Made by a program: the position numbers and the translations under genes
Shown here: positions 42,529-52,143 of the stretch, one piece after another
Numbering within the stretch: the stretch's first letter is position 1
Layout of the letters: the number at the start of each line of letters is the position of its first letter
Notes under the pieces: model-generated
The model's database searches: none
Told to the model about the DNA's origin: nothing
Seen by the model: only the letters and a program-made list of their open reading frames with translations
Source: Spirochaeta isovalerica
GTDB lineage: Bacteria > Spirochaetota > Spirochaetia > DSM-2461
Length of the DNA: 64,000 bases
Reading direction: 5' to 3'
NCBI RefSeq assembly: GCF_014207565.1
Contig: NZ_JACHGJ010000006.1
Location: 235,415-299,414 of the forward strand

Positions 42529-43878
42529 TCAATAGGGACATATTTCAACTACTCTACCTTGAAGATTTTTCAAATTAATTCTGAATCTAACTATTGTCAG
42601 AAAATCTTTCTGGTTCTTGATAGAATCAACGACTTTTTTACTTTCCAAAATTTCTTTGATAATACTTTCAATATGTGCAGCATCTTCTAATCGACTCCCA
42701 ATAAGTCCAGATTTTATAAGCTCAATAAAGGCTGTGTTAGTCAAATAACTCTGGACATTATCATAGGTGAAAACTCTACCTCCTTTAGGTCCTAAGGTAT
42801 TCTTTGATTTAAGTAGATGCTTCCAATATGATTTAGGTAGATACATTCCGACGGATAGTGATCCATTTATCCTATTCTGTTTACTCTTACAGAGCTTAAA
42901 ATAGAATATGTCATCATTGTATTTATAGTCTTCATCTTTTCTAAGTAATTGAGAAGATTCGAATGAATCCATTAAATCAAGCTCTTTTTGATGATTTGAG
43001 TCAGCATCTGGACGATATACCCATTTGGCATTTTCAGCGATTAATCTTTTATACTGAACCATGACAAAGCTTTTGCTGAATTCATCATAATATAGAAGGT
43101 CCACACCTATATTTTCTTCGATAGGGGTTCGATTCGCATACACTATATGTACTTGCCTTGAACCATTTGAAAAAGTAGCCTGACCTGAAATATCTTTCTT
43201 TGTTAAATTCCAATTATCGAAAATGTTGGAATCATTCATAATTTGTAAATCTTCTCTTACATCGATTGAATTGATGCCACTCAAGAATCCCTGAGTACTC
43301 TCGTGTCCTTGTTCAAAGAAACCTTTGTATGAATCAAACAAGCCAGACGCTTTCAGAGCAAGAGAGATGGCTTCTATCTCTGATTTCTGATTAAAGACTA
43401 TTCTATCTACCGAGTCAGCGACATTCTCCTGATCATATGAGTCCATCAATTTCTGGTATTGATTTTTTACACTTTCATTTTCATTATATATGTATGAGAA
43501 AAGAGCTTCACCAAATTTACTTGGTAGAAGAAATTTTGATTTATCAAAGAACTTTTCTGTCGATTGATGGAATGATTTTTCAAGTTTTTCAAGAAGAGTT
43601 GATTTTGTAATAGGTTCCAATAATTCGAGAGCTTTTATTATTTTGAATCTTCTTTTTTTTGATGCAGTTTTATTCCCTCGAATACTAATTCCGATATAAT
43701 TGATTTCATCAGGTTCAGTAGAAATGAAAGTCATGATTTGTTGACTTACTTTTATTTCCAGTTCGTCAAGAATGTCAGTGTGATATAGCCTTTCATGGAT
43801 ATTATTTCTGAATAAATCAGAGTGGTTTAGATCGCTATAATTTAAGGACATTAGCGTCCACCTATCTGATTTTCTCAT
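42529..43878 (-). CDS. Predicted PD-(D/E)XK-type nuclease (unknown family)
   Basis: 449 residues with ribosome binding site GGAGG just upstream. The segment IGVDLLYYDEFSKSFVMVQYKRL at 257-279 has the core of the PD-(D/E)XK fold: Asp260, then Gln275-x-Lys277 on the next strand (a QxK variant as in Mrr- and Sau3A-type families). The N-terminal 240 residues are helical and unlike families I know. Located in the restriction locus between the TPR-like and the HEPN-like gene, it is likely to cleave DNA, but its target and activation are unknown. Confidence 0.55.
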   Translation of the reverse strand: MRKSDRWTLMSLNYSDLNHSDLFRNNIHERLYHTDILDELEIKVSQQIMTFISTEPDEINYIGISIRGNKTASKKRRFKIIKALELLEPITKSTLLEKLEKSFHQSTEKFFDKSKFLLPSKFGEALFSYIYNENESVKNQYQKLMDSYDQENVADSVDRIVFNQKSEIEAISLALKASGLFDSYKGFFEQGHESTQGFLSGINSIDVREDLQIMNDSNIFDNWNLTKKDISGQATFSNGSRQVHIVYANRTPIEENIGVDLLYYDEFSKSFVMVQYKRLIAENAKWVYRPDADSNHQKELDLMDSFESSQLLRKDEDYKYNDDIFYFKLCKSKQNRINGSLSVGMYLPKSYWKHLLKSKNTLGPKGGRVFTYDNVQSYLTNTAFIELIKSGLIGSRLEDAAHIESIIKEILESKKVVDSIKNQKDFLTIVRFRINLKNLQGRVVEICPY

Positions 43879-43923
43879 AGTAACCTCCGGTCTTAAATCT
43901 CCTAAAAGGTAAAATTTTCCACA

Positions 43924-44508
43924 TTACCGCCACCCATCCAGAAGACTATACAATTCATGTACCAGAGCAGAACGTCTATCTCCCCTGGGGGTGTCTTCCA
44001 GTTCCTTCTCAATTTCAATATGCCGATTCAACACCTTCTGAAATCTTTCCGAATGAAACCTCTCCCGAATCCAGGACAAATCATCATCTGTAATGGCTTC
44101 CAGAATCCTCTCCGGCGTATATTCTAGGAAGTCAGCTCCATTCCAATTGGAGGAATGAGGTATTTCTTCTGGCATCTCCTCTCCCAGAAGGTGAGGGAGG
44201 AGATAGATGTTGGAGAGCATAGTCCTGGCGAGGATGTAATTACCATCCTTCCCCATTCGGTGGAGAATCAGCGCCCAACACAGGAGTGCAAATGGCTCAC
44301 CGCTGTCGTCTGGAAAATCTTTCTGGAACCAACGAATATACTCAGAAGATCGGCGGTTGTCACCCAAGAGGAAGTAGAGATAGAAGAGGTAGTACCTGGC
44401 ACCGCCTCCATCATCGATGAAACCGTACTCCCGTTTAAAGGCTGAGAGCTGGGAGCGGATTTTGGTGATACGGTTGGATATACCCTTTGGTGTTTTGGGG
44501 ATGGTCAT
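43924..44508 (-). CDS. Hypothetical helical (TPR-like) protein of the defence array
   Basis: 194 residues; helices with TPR-like pairing (GGARYYLFYLYFLLGDNRRSSEYIRWFQKDFPD near 35-67). No catalytic motif. It starts 4 bases after the DUF2290 stop and is followed 45 bases later by the PD-(D/E)XK-type gene. Probably a partner protein. Unknown. Confidence 0.5.
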   Translation of the reverse strand: MTIPKTPKGISNRITKIRSQLSAFKREYGFIDDGGGARYYLFYLYFLLGDNRRSSEYIRWFQKDFPDDSGEPFALLCWALILHRMGKDGNYILARTMLSNIYLLPHLLGEEMPEEIPHSSNWNGADFLEYTPERILEAITDDDLSWIRERFHSERFQKVLNRHIEIEKELEDTPRGDRRSALVHELYSLLDGWR

Positions 44509-44512
44509 ATAT

Positions 44513-45184
44513 TTAGCCTTTGTTTGCTATCTCTAAATAAAAGATTTTCTGCTCATCCGCATGAATAGTATTTTCTCCTGTATTTATTTTTTTTGAAAAT
44601 AGGGCTTCGGTTGAGTATCTTTTGTAAAATGCATTGTAAAAATTTAATAAAACGAATTTTGTGAATGAGTAAGGACAAATAGGTCTTGAAACAGGAATAC
44701 GGCAGTTTTCTGTATGTCCGAGATGTAAATGAGATTTTGGTTCGAGAACGAGTTTATGCCTCTCATCATCTTGATCGTAATCAAATCGTAAAGGCGTTTT
44801 CAATAGGTATGTATCAACGACTTCAAGATATAACTCATCGATTTCATACTCTATAAAAGCGGAATCATAATCCTCGAGTAATGGGCTTGGATAGAATGCC
44901 AATCGATGCTCAATAATCTTTCGTCTGTCGGTTTTGTAATAGTATTGAAGCAATCCTCCATCGATTAGTTTAATTGTGTAATTTTTCGATTCTTCTATTT
45001 CAGAATAAATAGTCAAATAATCTATATTTGAACCAAAGCCAATACCTGGTGTATAGTTAGCCCAAGAAATCAGACTTTCTTTTAGAATAGGTTGATTTTG
45101 ATCTGTTGCAAGACCTTTCTCAATCAAAAACAAGAGAATTTCTTTTATAGCTTTCAAAATTTCAGTTTGCTTATTTTTTTTCAA
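44513..45184 (-). CDS. DUF2290 protein paired with a helicase
   Basis: 223 residues. DUF2290 features: HRLAFYPSPLL near 92-102, YLEVVDTYLLKTPLRFDYD near 119-138, and SHLHLGHTENCRIPVSRPICP near 151-171. It overlaps the helicase stop by 4 bases (ATGA). DUF2290 proteins are known in tandem with superfamily I helicases in mobile regions, but no mechanism is established. The Cys and His residues in the core could bind metal. Confidence 0.7.
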   Translation of the reverse strand: MKKNKQTEILKAIKEILLFLIEKGLATDQNQPILKESLISWANYTPGIGFGSNIDYLTIYSEIEESKNYTIKLIDGGLLQYYYKTDRRKIIEHRLAFYPSPLLEDYDSAFIEYEIDELYLEVVDTYLLKTPLRFDYDQDDERHKLVLEPKSHLHLGHTENCRIPVSRPICPYSFTKFVLLNFYNAFYKRYSTEALFSKKINTGENTIHADEQKIFYLEIANKG

Positions 45185-47238
45185 CTTAAATGATCCAAAA
45201 GAGATTTTCTTATATTCTCTGGTATATCTTCTTTTTTTATGGTTCCTTCTTTCAAAGAAGAAAGTATCAAATTTAATGATTCTTTTGATGTTTCAACAGA
45301 TTTTTGTTCCTGAGGAGTCATATCTCTGTAAACAGTTTCCATTAAAGCTAATTCTTCTTTGGTCGGGTACTTGAAATCTAATGTGAAATCTTTTTCTCGA
45401 ATTTTTTCATATTCTTCAATTAACCCCTCCATTTCTTCACCATATCCACAGATACGAACCCATCCTTTGCTTCTTGTAATTGCAGTAAATAGGATATTCC
45501 TCTTCTTTTGTAAATTATAACCAGAGTAACAAAATTGAGAGTCAACTATGTATATGAAAGCAGCTTCGTTCCCTTTTGCTCGGAATATACTTGTAAATGT
45601 TATTGAGTCATTTTGAAAAAAAGCATCTGGTGATGTATTCACACCTGCGATATGAGATTTAATGCCTTTTTCTAAAAGCATTTTTCGAAGTGGTCCCATT
45701 TTTTCTTGCACTTTTCTGGCATCTGAATAAATAACAATTATATCATTACAAGATAGTTCTTCATTCTTAAGATTGTTTTCAATATCGTTTGCCACCCACT
45801 TAACCTGCTCATCAAATCCAGAAAAAAGTTCACATTTAATAATTTCAGAATCTTTATCTATCTTTTCTAAAAATAAGGGTGATGAATCTGAAGTTCTTTC
45901 GAGTCTAACGTCTTTTCCTAATTCTAATTCTCCACGGGTTACTTCATACCCCACATCAGACCATAATGTTTCATTGCTAAACATTTGAACTGGTCCTTCA
46001 TTCCTATAGATTCCAAAACCAAGGGCATGTGCTGTAACTAATGTTGGTCGTGAATTCCGGTAGCATTTATATAGGATTATGTCTTCTTTCGGTTTACCAG
46101 CATTATTGCGCAATTCTGTTCCTTTCCCAAAGATTTCTTCGATATCGAGATTTTGAGGAGTCCCTAATTGCTGAAGCTCATCATATGCCCAAACAAGACG
46201 CTTATTATCTTTTACAAAGTTATGGCAAAGTTTGATGAAGGACTCTGGAACATCTTGAGCCTCATCGATTAATATAATATCAAACTGTGGATTTGGTTCT
46301 ACTGTCGCTTCAAGAGCTGTTGAACAGGCAAAATCAAAAGGGTCATCAAATCCACATTTGGATTTTGCGGATCTGAAATCATAGTATTCAAGACCATGCG
46401 ATTTACAATAATCATAGTAAATTCCAGGAGAATTACTACTTCCCCAAGTTTGAAGGATTTTAAGATTTTCTGTTGGTTCCTGTGAGATTTGTTCGATAGT
46501 GAATTTGGTTATTAGTGATTCAAACTGTTGTTTAAGTGCTCTTGTATGGTAGGTTACTCCAATTTTCCATTCTGGGTAGATTGAATGTAAATATGCAACT
46601 TTCATTGCCAATACTATAGTTTTTCCAGAGCCAGCTAATCCTCGAATTCTCTGAAGGCCTTCACTTGTTTCCAATACTGCTTTTGCTTGTTCTCTATCAA
46701 GAGTAGCTATTGCAGCATTTACTTTTGCAATTTTAGCCCCTCGCGAATTATCTTCTGTAAATGTTTTAATTTCTGCTTTCTTAATTTTTGTGGCAACTTG
46801 TATTACAGATACTAAAGATTCAAATATTTCAGGATGTTTCCATCTTTCTTTTTTTTCAAGATATGGCTTAACATCACCCTTATCATATAGGCATGAATCG
46901 TTAGAGCCGCTACAACCTGGTGCAAATGAAATTACATCAATATCAACAAGCAAATTTCTTCTGTTTGTGAGTGATTTATTCTTTAATAAATTGGCTTGTA
47001 AAACATTAAATAGCTCGTCTTGAATTTCAATTCTGTCTGAAAAATCCGTCCCTTCAACAAGGTCGAAAATTATAACTCCAAATTCTTCAGAGATAAAAAG
47101 GGCATCTATCGCTGTTCCAAGACCTATAAGAGGATATCCCAGAAAAAGCATTCCATTGTAATCCATATCTTGAAATGCATTATCTAATAGCGAAGATGAA
47201 CCTTGTTTCTTTATTACACCTCGAATAATTTCTACCAT
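45181..47238 (-). CDS. Superfamily I (UvrD-like) helicase with NERD-like N-terminus
   Basis: 685 residues. N-terminal 100 residues resemble a degenerate NERD/PD-(D/E)XK unit: GTAIDALFI with Asp45 and FDLVEG near 59-63, where the usual E-x-K is not intact. Walker A GLAGSGKT is at 200-207, Walker B LIDEAQDVPE near 325-334, and the C-terminal UvrD_C_2-type region has FTAITRSKGWV near 585-595. Paired with DUF2290 (4-base overlap) and 27 bases after hsdR. Likely an ATP-driven DNA or RNA translocase acting in the defence response; specific role unknown. Confidence 0.75.
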   Translation of the reverse strand: MVEIIRGVIKKQGSSSLLDNAFQDMDYNGMLFLGYPLIGLGTAIDALFISEEFGVIIFDLVEGTDFSDRIEIQDELFNVLQANLLKNKSLTNRRNLLVDIDVISFAPGCSGSNDSCLYDKGDVKPYLEKKERWKHPEIFESLVSVIQVATKIKKAEIKTFTEDNSRGAKIAKVNAAIATLDREQAKAVLETSEGLQRIRGLAGSGKTIVLAMKVAYLHSIYPEWKIGVTYHTRALKQQFESLITKFTIEQISQEPTENLKILQTWGSSNSPGIYYDYCKSHGLEYYDFRSAKSKCGFDDPFDFACSTALEATVEPNPQFDIILIDEAQDVPESFIKLCHNFVKDNKRLVWAYDELQQLGTPQNLDIEEIFGKGTELRNNAGKPKEDIILYKCYRNSRPTLVTAHALGFGIYRNEGPVQMFSNETLWSDVGYEVTRGELELGKDVRLERTSDSSPLFLEKIDKDSEIIKCELFSGFDEQVKWVANDIENNLKNEELSCNDIIVIYSDARKVQEKMGPLRKMLLEKGIKSHIAGVNTSPDAFFQNDSITFTSIFRAKGNEAAFIYIVDSQFCYSGYNLQKKRNILFTAITRSKGWVRICGYGEEMEGLIEEYEKIREKDFTLDFKYPTKEELALMETVYRDMTPQEQKSVETSKESLNLILSSLKEGTIKKEDIPENIRKSLLDHLS

Positions 47239-47265
47239 CTTGTTATCCTTTTCATAGTACTTCTA

Positions 47266-50200
47266 TTATGCGCCTACTAACTCTTCAGCTATCATTTCTG
47301 CCTGTTTTAAAACGGTATCCGTAGCCAGTTTTTGCATATCTGGTGGATAACCATAACGGCGAAGAATACGCTTTACAATGACCTTCAATTTTGCCTTCAC
47401 ACTCTCTTTAATAGTCCAGTCGATAGAGGCATTCTCCCTAACCTTATTAAACAGTTCAACAGCCAGCTCCCTAAGCTTGTCTTTCTCCATAACCTCTTTG
47501 GCACTGTCATTATTTGAGATGGCTGTATAGAAGGCATATTCATATTGTGTAAGTCCCATTTCTTCCGGTTCTTTATCCATCTCATGGATTTCTTTAGAGA
47601 GGTTGATGAGCTCTTCAATTACCTCAGCAGCAGTAAGAATCTTGTTGTGATATTTCTTGATGCTATTCTCAAGCATCTCCATGAGGCTTTTACTCTGGAT
47701 GAGATTTGTCTTCATACGTGTTTTAATTTCATCATTCAGAAGCTTCTTCAAAACCTCAAGAGCTAAGTTTTTATGCTCCATATTCTGTACTTCAAGGAGG
47801 AATTCTTCTGATAAAATGGAAATGTCTGGCTTTTTAATTCCGGCAGCATCGAAGACATCAATAACCTGGTCTGTAACCAAAGCCTGGTCAACAACCTGTC
47901 TGATTGCAGTTTCAATCTCTTCATCTGTTGAACCAGAACCTGTTCCATCAAACTTAACAAGACGAGCTTTTACAGCCTGGAAGAAGGCAACTTCATCTTT
48001 AACATCCATAGCCTGTTCATGGGGAACAGCTATTGAAAAGGCTTTAGAGAGGGAGGTAACTTCATCTATATATCTCTTCTTACCATCATCGAGCCCGAGG
48101 ATGTGTTCTTCTGCTTCCAGGATTAGAGATAGCTTTCTACCAGTATCAGCATCGAAGTAATCTTCATAGGGGAAGCCGTGGAACATCTGGGATACGACTT
48201 CTAACTTCTCAAGTAGAAGATTGACTGCTTGTTCCTGGGCAACTGCCGGATCACCTTTTCCTCCTGAATCAGAGTAGAAGGAGAGTGCTTTCTTTAAGTC
48301 AGCAGCAATACCGAGGTAATCGACAATCAAACCACCAGTCTTATCCTTATATACCCGGTTTACCCTGGCAATGGCTTGCATCAGGTTGTGACCTTTCATT
48401 GGTTTATCAATATAGAGAGTATGCATCGAGGGAGCATCAAATCCAGTCAGCCACATATCTCGAACGATAACCAGTTGTAATTCATCATCAGGGTCTTTCA
48501 TCCGGTCTGCAAGGTCTCTTCGTTGCTGCTTGGTTGTATGGTGTTTGGATATCTCAGGACCATCAGAAGAGGCAGAGGTCATAACAACCTTTACAACACC
48601 TTTGTTCAAATCATCGCTGTGCCATTCCGGTTTGAGGGCAATAATCTCTTTATACAGTTCAGCTGCAATCCGTCGGGACATGGTAACAATCATTCCCTTA
48701 CCATCTATCACATCATTTCTTTGTCCGAAGTGACGGACGATATCTTCTGCTACATGTCTTATTCTGTCTTTACTTCCGATGAGGGCTTCCAACTGCGTCC
48801 ACTTTGCTTTTGCCTTCTGGGTTTCAGATAACTCATCAGTTCCAATCTCATCATCTAAATCCTCAACCAGCTTCTTGCCTGTAGCACTGAGGGCTATCTT
48901 TGCCAGACGGCTTTCATAATAAATACGGACTGTCGCACCATCTTCTACAGCTTGGGCAATATCATAGACATCGACGTAATTACCGAAGACTGCCGGAGTA
49001 TTCACATCAGTACTTTCAATAGGTGTTCCGGTAAAACCGAGATAAGTTGCATTGGGGAGGGCATCCCTCATGTATTTGGCAAAGCCATAAACAATCTTCT
49101 TTCCGATAATGTTTCCTTCATCATCTTTGTCGTCGATAGTTTTAGCCTTGAACCCATATTGAGTTCGGTGTGCTTCATCGGCAACAACGATGATATTATT
49201 TCTCTCAGAAAGAGTTTCATAGACATTGCCTTCTTCAGGTTGAAACTTCTGAATAGTGGTGAAGATTACTCCACCAGAAGCTACCTTTAAAAGGTCTTTC
49301 AACCTATCCCTGTTTTCAGCCTGGATGGGTTCCTGTCTGAGAAGCTGCTTTGACGCTGCAAAGGTATCAAAAAGCTGGTCATCCAGGTCATTACGGTCTG
49401 TAATAACCAATACTGTTGGATTATCGAGAGCCAGTACAATCTTTCCGGTGTAGAAGACCATGGATAGAGATTTTCCTGACCCTTGCGTATGCCAGACCAC
49501 TCCACCTTTTTTATCTCCTATAGGTTGGTCATTGAGAGATTTTAATGATGAAAAATTTCCTAATTTCTCTGTATACCCAGAAGCTCTGAGGGTTGATTCA
49601 ACAGCTCTGTTTACTGCGTAGTACTGGTGATAGGCGGCAAGCTTCTTGATGGTTTGCTTTTGATTGACCCCAGTCTCCTTATCAACCTTTGTATTCTCTT
49701 CAAAGACTATGAAATGCCGGATAAGATCGAGGAGTGTTTTCTTATTCAACATTCCCTTAATCAAGGTTTCCATCTGGCTGATGGTAGAGGATGCTTCAAC
49801 CACACCATCAGATGTCTTCCAAGCCATGAAACGACTCATGCCAGAAGAAATTGTTCCGGCCTTAGCTTCCAGGCCATCTGAAATGATAAGAAATCCATTG
49901 TAAGTAAAGAGTGTCGGGATGGCATCTTTGTAGGTCTGGAGTTGCTTGAAGGCTGAATGGATTGTTGCATTTGCATCAGCAGCATTTTTCAGTTCTATGA
50001 CGACCAAAGGTAGTCCATTTATAAATATAATTACATCAGGTCTCTTGTTTAGATGGTCTTCTATGATGGTGAATTGATTGATGGCAACAAACTCGTTGTT
50101 ATCAGGCTTGTCAAAATCAATAAGCCAGACTTTATCACCCTTAGCATCGCCTTCATGCTGATATTCTACAGTGATTCCTTCGGTGAGTAATTTATGAAAA

Positions 50201-50466
50201 GTTTCGTTATTAGAAATCAATTCCGGTGAATTAATACGCTGTATTTGCTTTATTGAATCTTCTTGGGCATCATAGGGGATGGTAGGATTTATCTTCTGGA
50301 TGGCCGAACGAAGTCTGCTGACGAGAATAACTTCTTCAAAGGTCTCTCTTTCTGGAATGTCAGAGTCGGGTGCTATTTCTGGCCCATAGATGTATTCAAA
50401 TCCTTGTGTTTCAAGGAGTTCTATTGCATATCCTTCTATAGCTGATTCAGTTATTTTACTACTCAT
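47266..50466 (-). CDS. hsdR: Type I restriction enzyme R subunit
   Basis: 1066 residues. N-terminal nuclease motif RPDVIIFINGLPLVVIELKN near 138-157 (PD-(D/E)XK with ELK), then Superfamily II translocase motifs: Walker A WHTQGSGKS near 322-330, VADEAHRTQYG near 427-437 (DEAH), and motif VI MQAIARVNR near 700-708. This subunit cleaves DNA after ATP-driven translocation, as R2M2S. All motifs present, so it should be functional. It follows an 8-base overlap with the HEPN-like gene. Confidence 0.93.
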   Translation of the reverse strand: MSSKITESAIEGYAIELLETQGFEYIYGPEIAPDSDIPERETFEEVILVSRLRSAIQKINPTIPYDAQEDSIKQIQRINSPELISNNETFHKLLTEGITVEYQHEGDAKGDKVWLIDFDKPDNNEFVAINQFTIIEDHLNKRPDVIIFINGLPLVVIELKNAADANATIHSAFKQLQTYKDAIPTLFTYNGFLIISDGLEAKAGTISSGMSRFMAWKTSDGVVEASSTISQMETLIKGMLNKKTLLDLIRHFIVFEENTKVDKETGVNQKQTIKKLAAYHQYYAVNRAVESTLRASGYTEKLGNFSSLKSLNDQPIGDKKGGVVWHTQGSGKSLSMVFYTGKIVLALDNPTVLVITDRNDLDDQLFDTFAASKQLLRQEPIQAENRDRLKDLLKVASGGVIFTTIQKFQPEEGNVYETLSERNNIIVVADEAHRTQYGFKAKTIDDKDDEGNIIGKKIVYGFAKYMRDALPNATYLGFTGTPIESTDVNTPAVFGNYVDVYDIAQAVEDGATVRIYYESRLAKIALSATGKKLVEDLDDEIGTDELSETQKAKAKWTQLEALIGSKDRIRHVAEDIVRHFGQRNDVIDGKGMIVTMSRRIAAELYKEIIALKPEWHSDDLNKGVVKVVMTSASSDGPEISKHHTTKQQRRDLADRMKDPDDELQLVIVRDMWLTGFDAPSMHTLYIDKPMKGHNLMQAIARVNRVYKDKTGGLIVDYLGIAADLKKALSFYSDSGGKGDPAVAQEQAVNLLLEKLEVVSQMFHGFPYEDYFDADTGRKLSLILEAEEHILGLDDGKKRYIDEVTSLSKAFSIAVPHEQAMDVKDEVAFFQAVKARLVKFDGTGSGSTDEEIETAIRQVVDQALVTDQVIDVFDAAGIKKPDISILSEEFLLEVQNMEHKNLALEVLKKLLNDEIKTRMKTNLIQSKSLMEMLENSIKKYHNKILTAAEVIEELINLSKEIHEMDKEPEEMGLTQYEYAFYTAISNNDSAKEVMEKDKLRELAVELFNKVRENASIDWTIKESVKAKLKVIVKRILRRYGYPPDMQKLATDTVLKQAEMIAEELVGA

Positions 50467-50992
50467 ATGCTACCTCAGTATTTGGAACAAACCGAAGTTT
50501 GAGTATTCGTTCAAAACCATCAAATAACCAATCCATTTTTCTTCTCAGTTTATTGAAGTCTATCCAGTACTCACCATCTTTAAACCCTTCTCCATATCTG
50601 AAGGTAAATGATCCTGAATCATGTTCATGGAAATCTATTATGATTTGTTTTGCTTTATCCGGTATAGAGACATCATGTTCCATTGAATTCTGTACTACAT
50701 GATTTAAGAGTTTCTTCAAGTTATGATTGTATTCTTTAGGTCTGAAATCATTATCCCATTTTGAAAGAATGACCTTAAGATAGAGTTCTAATGTGTGTCT
50801 ATAGAGAAAGAGTAGAGGATTGATCACTTCATATGGTTCCATTTTGTCTTGAAAATTGGAGAGGAGTATTTCAATGGAGGATCGATAATAGAATACCATA
50901 TCAGCATTGTCGACAGTTGAAGCCATTCCTCCCCACAAAGCTCCATGATTCCAAGTCTCATCTAAATCATTAGGAACATCTTTAAAAATCAT
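50459..50992 (-). CDS. HEPN-like protein between hsdS and hsdR
   Basis: 177 residues, helical. The segment NPLLFLYRHTLELYLKVILSKW near 58-79 has the HEPN pattern (Arg-His-x-x-Glu here, in place of the R-x4-6-H of active HEPN RNases), and the preceding MVFYYRSSIEILL helix fits a four-helix bundle. Overlaps hsdS (4 bases) and hsdR (8 bases), so it is translationally coupled to both. HEPN proteins are common toxins or regulators in restriction loci; with R-H-x-x-E, nuclease activity is uncertain. Confidence 0.5.
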   Translation of the reverse strand: MIFKDVPNDLDETWNHGALWGGMASTVDNADMVFYYRSSIEILLSNFQDKMEPYEVINPLLFLYRHTLELYLKVILSKWDNDFRPKEYNHNLKKLLNHVVQNSMEHDVSIPDKAKQIIIDFHEHDSGSFTFRYGEGFKDGEYWIDFNKLRRKMDWLFDGFERILKLRFVPNTEVAYE

Positions 50993-52143
50993 ATCTCGAC
51001 CTTCACTTCTCCAGACATCAGTTTGGGTAGAAGGGTATCTCTTAGCGCAGTTAATTTTGTTACTTGTTGAAAATTGTAATGTAGACGTTCAGTGATAGAA
51101 CTGAAGTTATCATTGATTACTGAGATAATTTCAATCGATGGCAATACTACAGAGAACTCTTTTAGATGGTTATTATTAACTCGTTGACGTCCACTTGAAC
51201 CTTCCATACATCCTTCAGCATAATCTCTAAAGGTTTGGTTTTTAGACAATGCATATGTGACAAATGGATGGAATCTTTCTTTTGCCCTCATTACAATAAA
51301 TTCTGTTGATCCCCAGCCTACGGAATCTTCATTGAGAAAAGTTACATAACATGTTTTCCCATTTTCAAGACATGGTGTGATTCGAGCTAATAACGTATCA
51401 AAGTTTCTGAATTTAGTTCCTGAATTAAACTCCCTTTCATACCAATTTGTTGGGTGAAAAGATGAGGTCTGAACTCTTGCCATCTCTAAATAATCTGCCA
51501 TTGATCCTTTAGGAAGACTTTCACGAGGATTAAAGTCGATTATTTCTGTAACTTGAACTTCTTTTCCGTCTTCATTTTCCACAAACCACTGCCGAAATAG
51601 CGACTCAGCCATCGCTTCCAATGTCTTATTCTGGCGGTGGAGGAGGTCAATTTTATCATCGAGGGATGAGAGAACTGAGGCTATGGCTTTTTGTTCTGGG
51701 AGGGGTGGGATTGAAACAATATGTTCCTTGAGAATATCCGTTTTGAGATTAGTAAAAATTGACCCATTTCCTTGAATAAGAAGAGCCTCTCGTTCTTTTA
51801 TCAAGAGATAATAAAGAAATAGTTCATCAACACCATCTAAATCTCGAATGAGGAGCCATCCATCATGTATACAAGCACGAATTTTCATGAATCGTGGCAA
51901 TCCTGGCGTCGCACTATTAGATAAAATCAAATCTCCAGGAAAAACAACTCTACTTTTAGATTCACCTTCAACTTTTATGCATTCCTTTGTTTTTGTTATA
52001 AAGCGAGAAGCATTCTCTGTTGCATCAGCAATTTTTACCCATGGTGTTCCTTCTTGAGATAAATAATCATGTATAGGTCTCGGAGAACCTCCTCGAGTTA
52101 TAGTACAGAACTCTGAAATTTTACATTCCTGCCACTCACTCAT
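50989..52143 (-). CDS. hsdS: Type I restriction enzyme specificity subunit
   Basis: 384 residues. Two target-recognition domains (about 1-145 and 200-345) flank a conserved central helix with [30 protein letters not shown] near 144-173, and a second helix at the C-terminus ([21 protein letters not shown]). This is the standard layout for a single S subunit recognising a bipartite sequence. Overlaps hsdM by 4 bases. The recognition sequence cannot be predicted. Confidence 0.92.
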   Translation of the reverse strand: MSEWQECKISEFCTITRGGSPRPIHDYLSQEGTPWVKIADATENASRFITKTKECIKVEGESKSRVVFPGDLILSNSATPGLPRFMKIRACIHDGWLLIRDLDGVDELFLYYLLIKEREALLIQGNGSIFTNLKTDILKEHIVSIPPLPEQKAIASVLSSLDDKIDLLHRQNKTLEAMAESLFRQWFVENEDGKEVQVTEIIDFNPRESLPKGSMADYLEMARVQTSSFHPTNWYEREFNSGTKFRNFDTLLARITPCLENGKTCYVTFLNEDSVGWGSTEFIVMRAKERFHPFVTYALSKNQTFRDYAEGCMEGSSGRQRVNNNHLKEFSVVLPSIEIISVINDNFSSITERLHYNFQQVTKLTALRDTLLPKLMSGEVKVEI

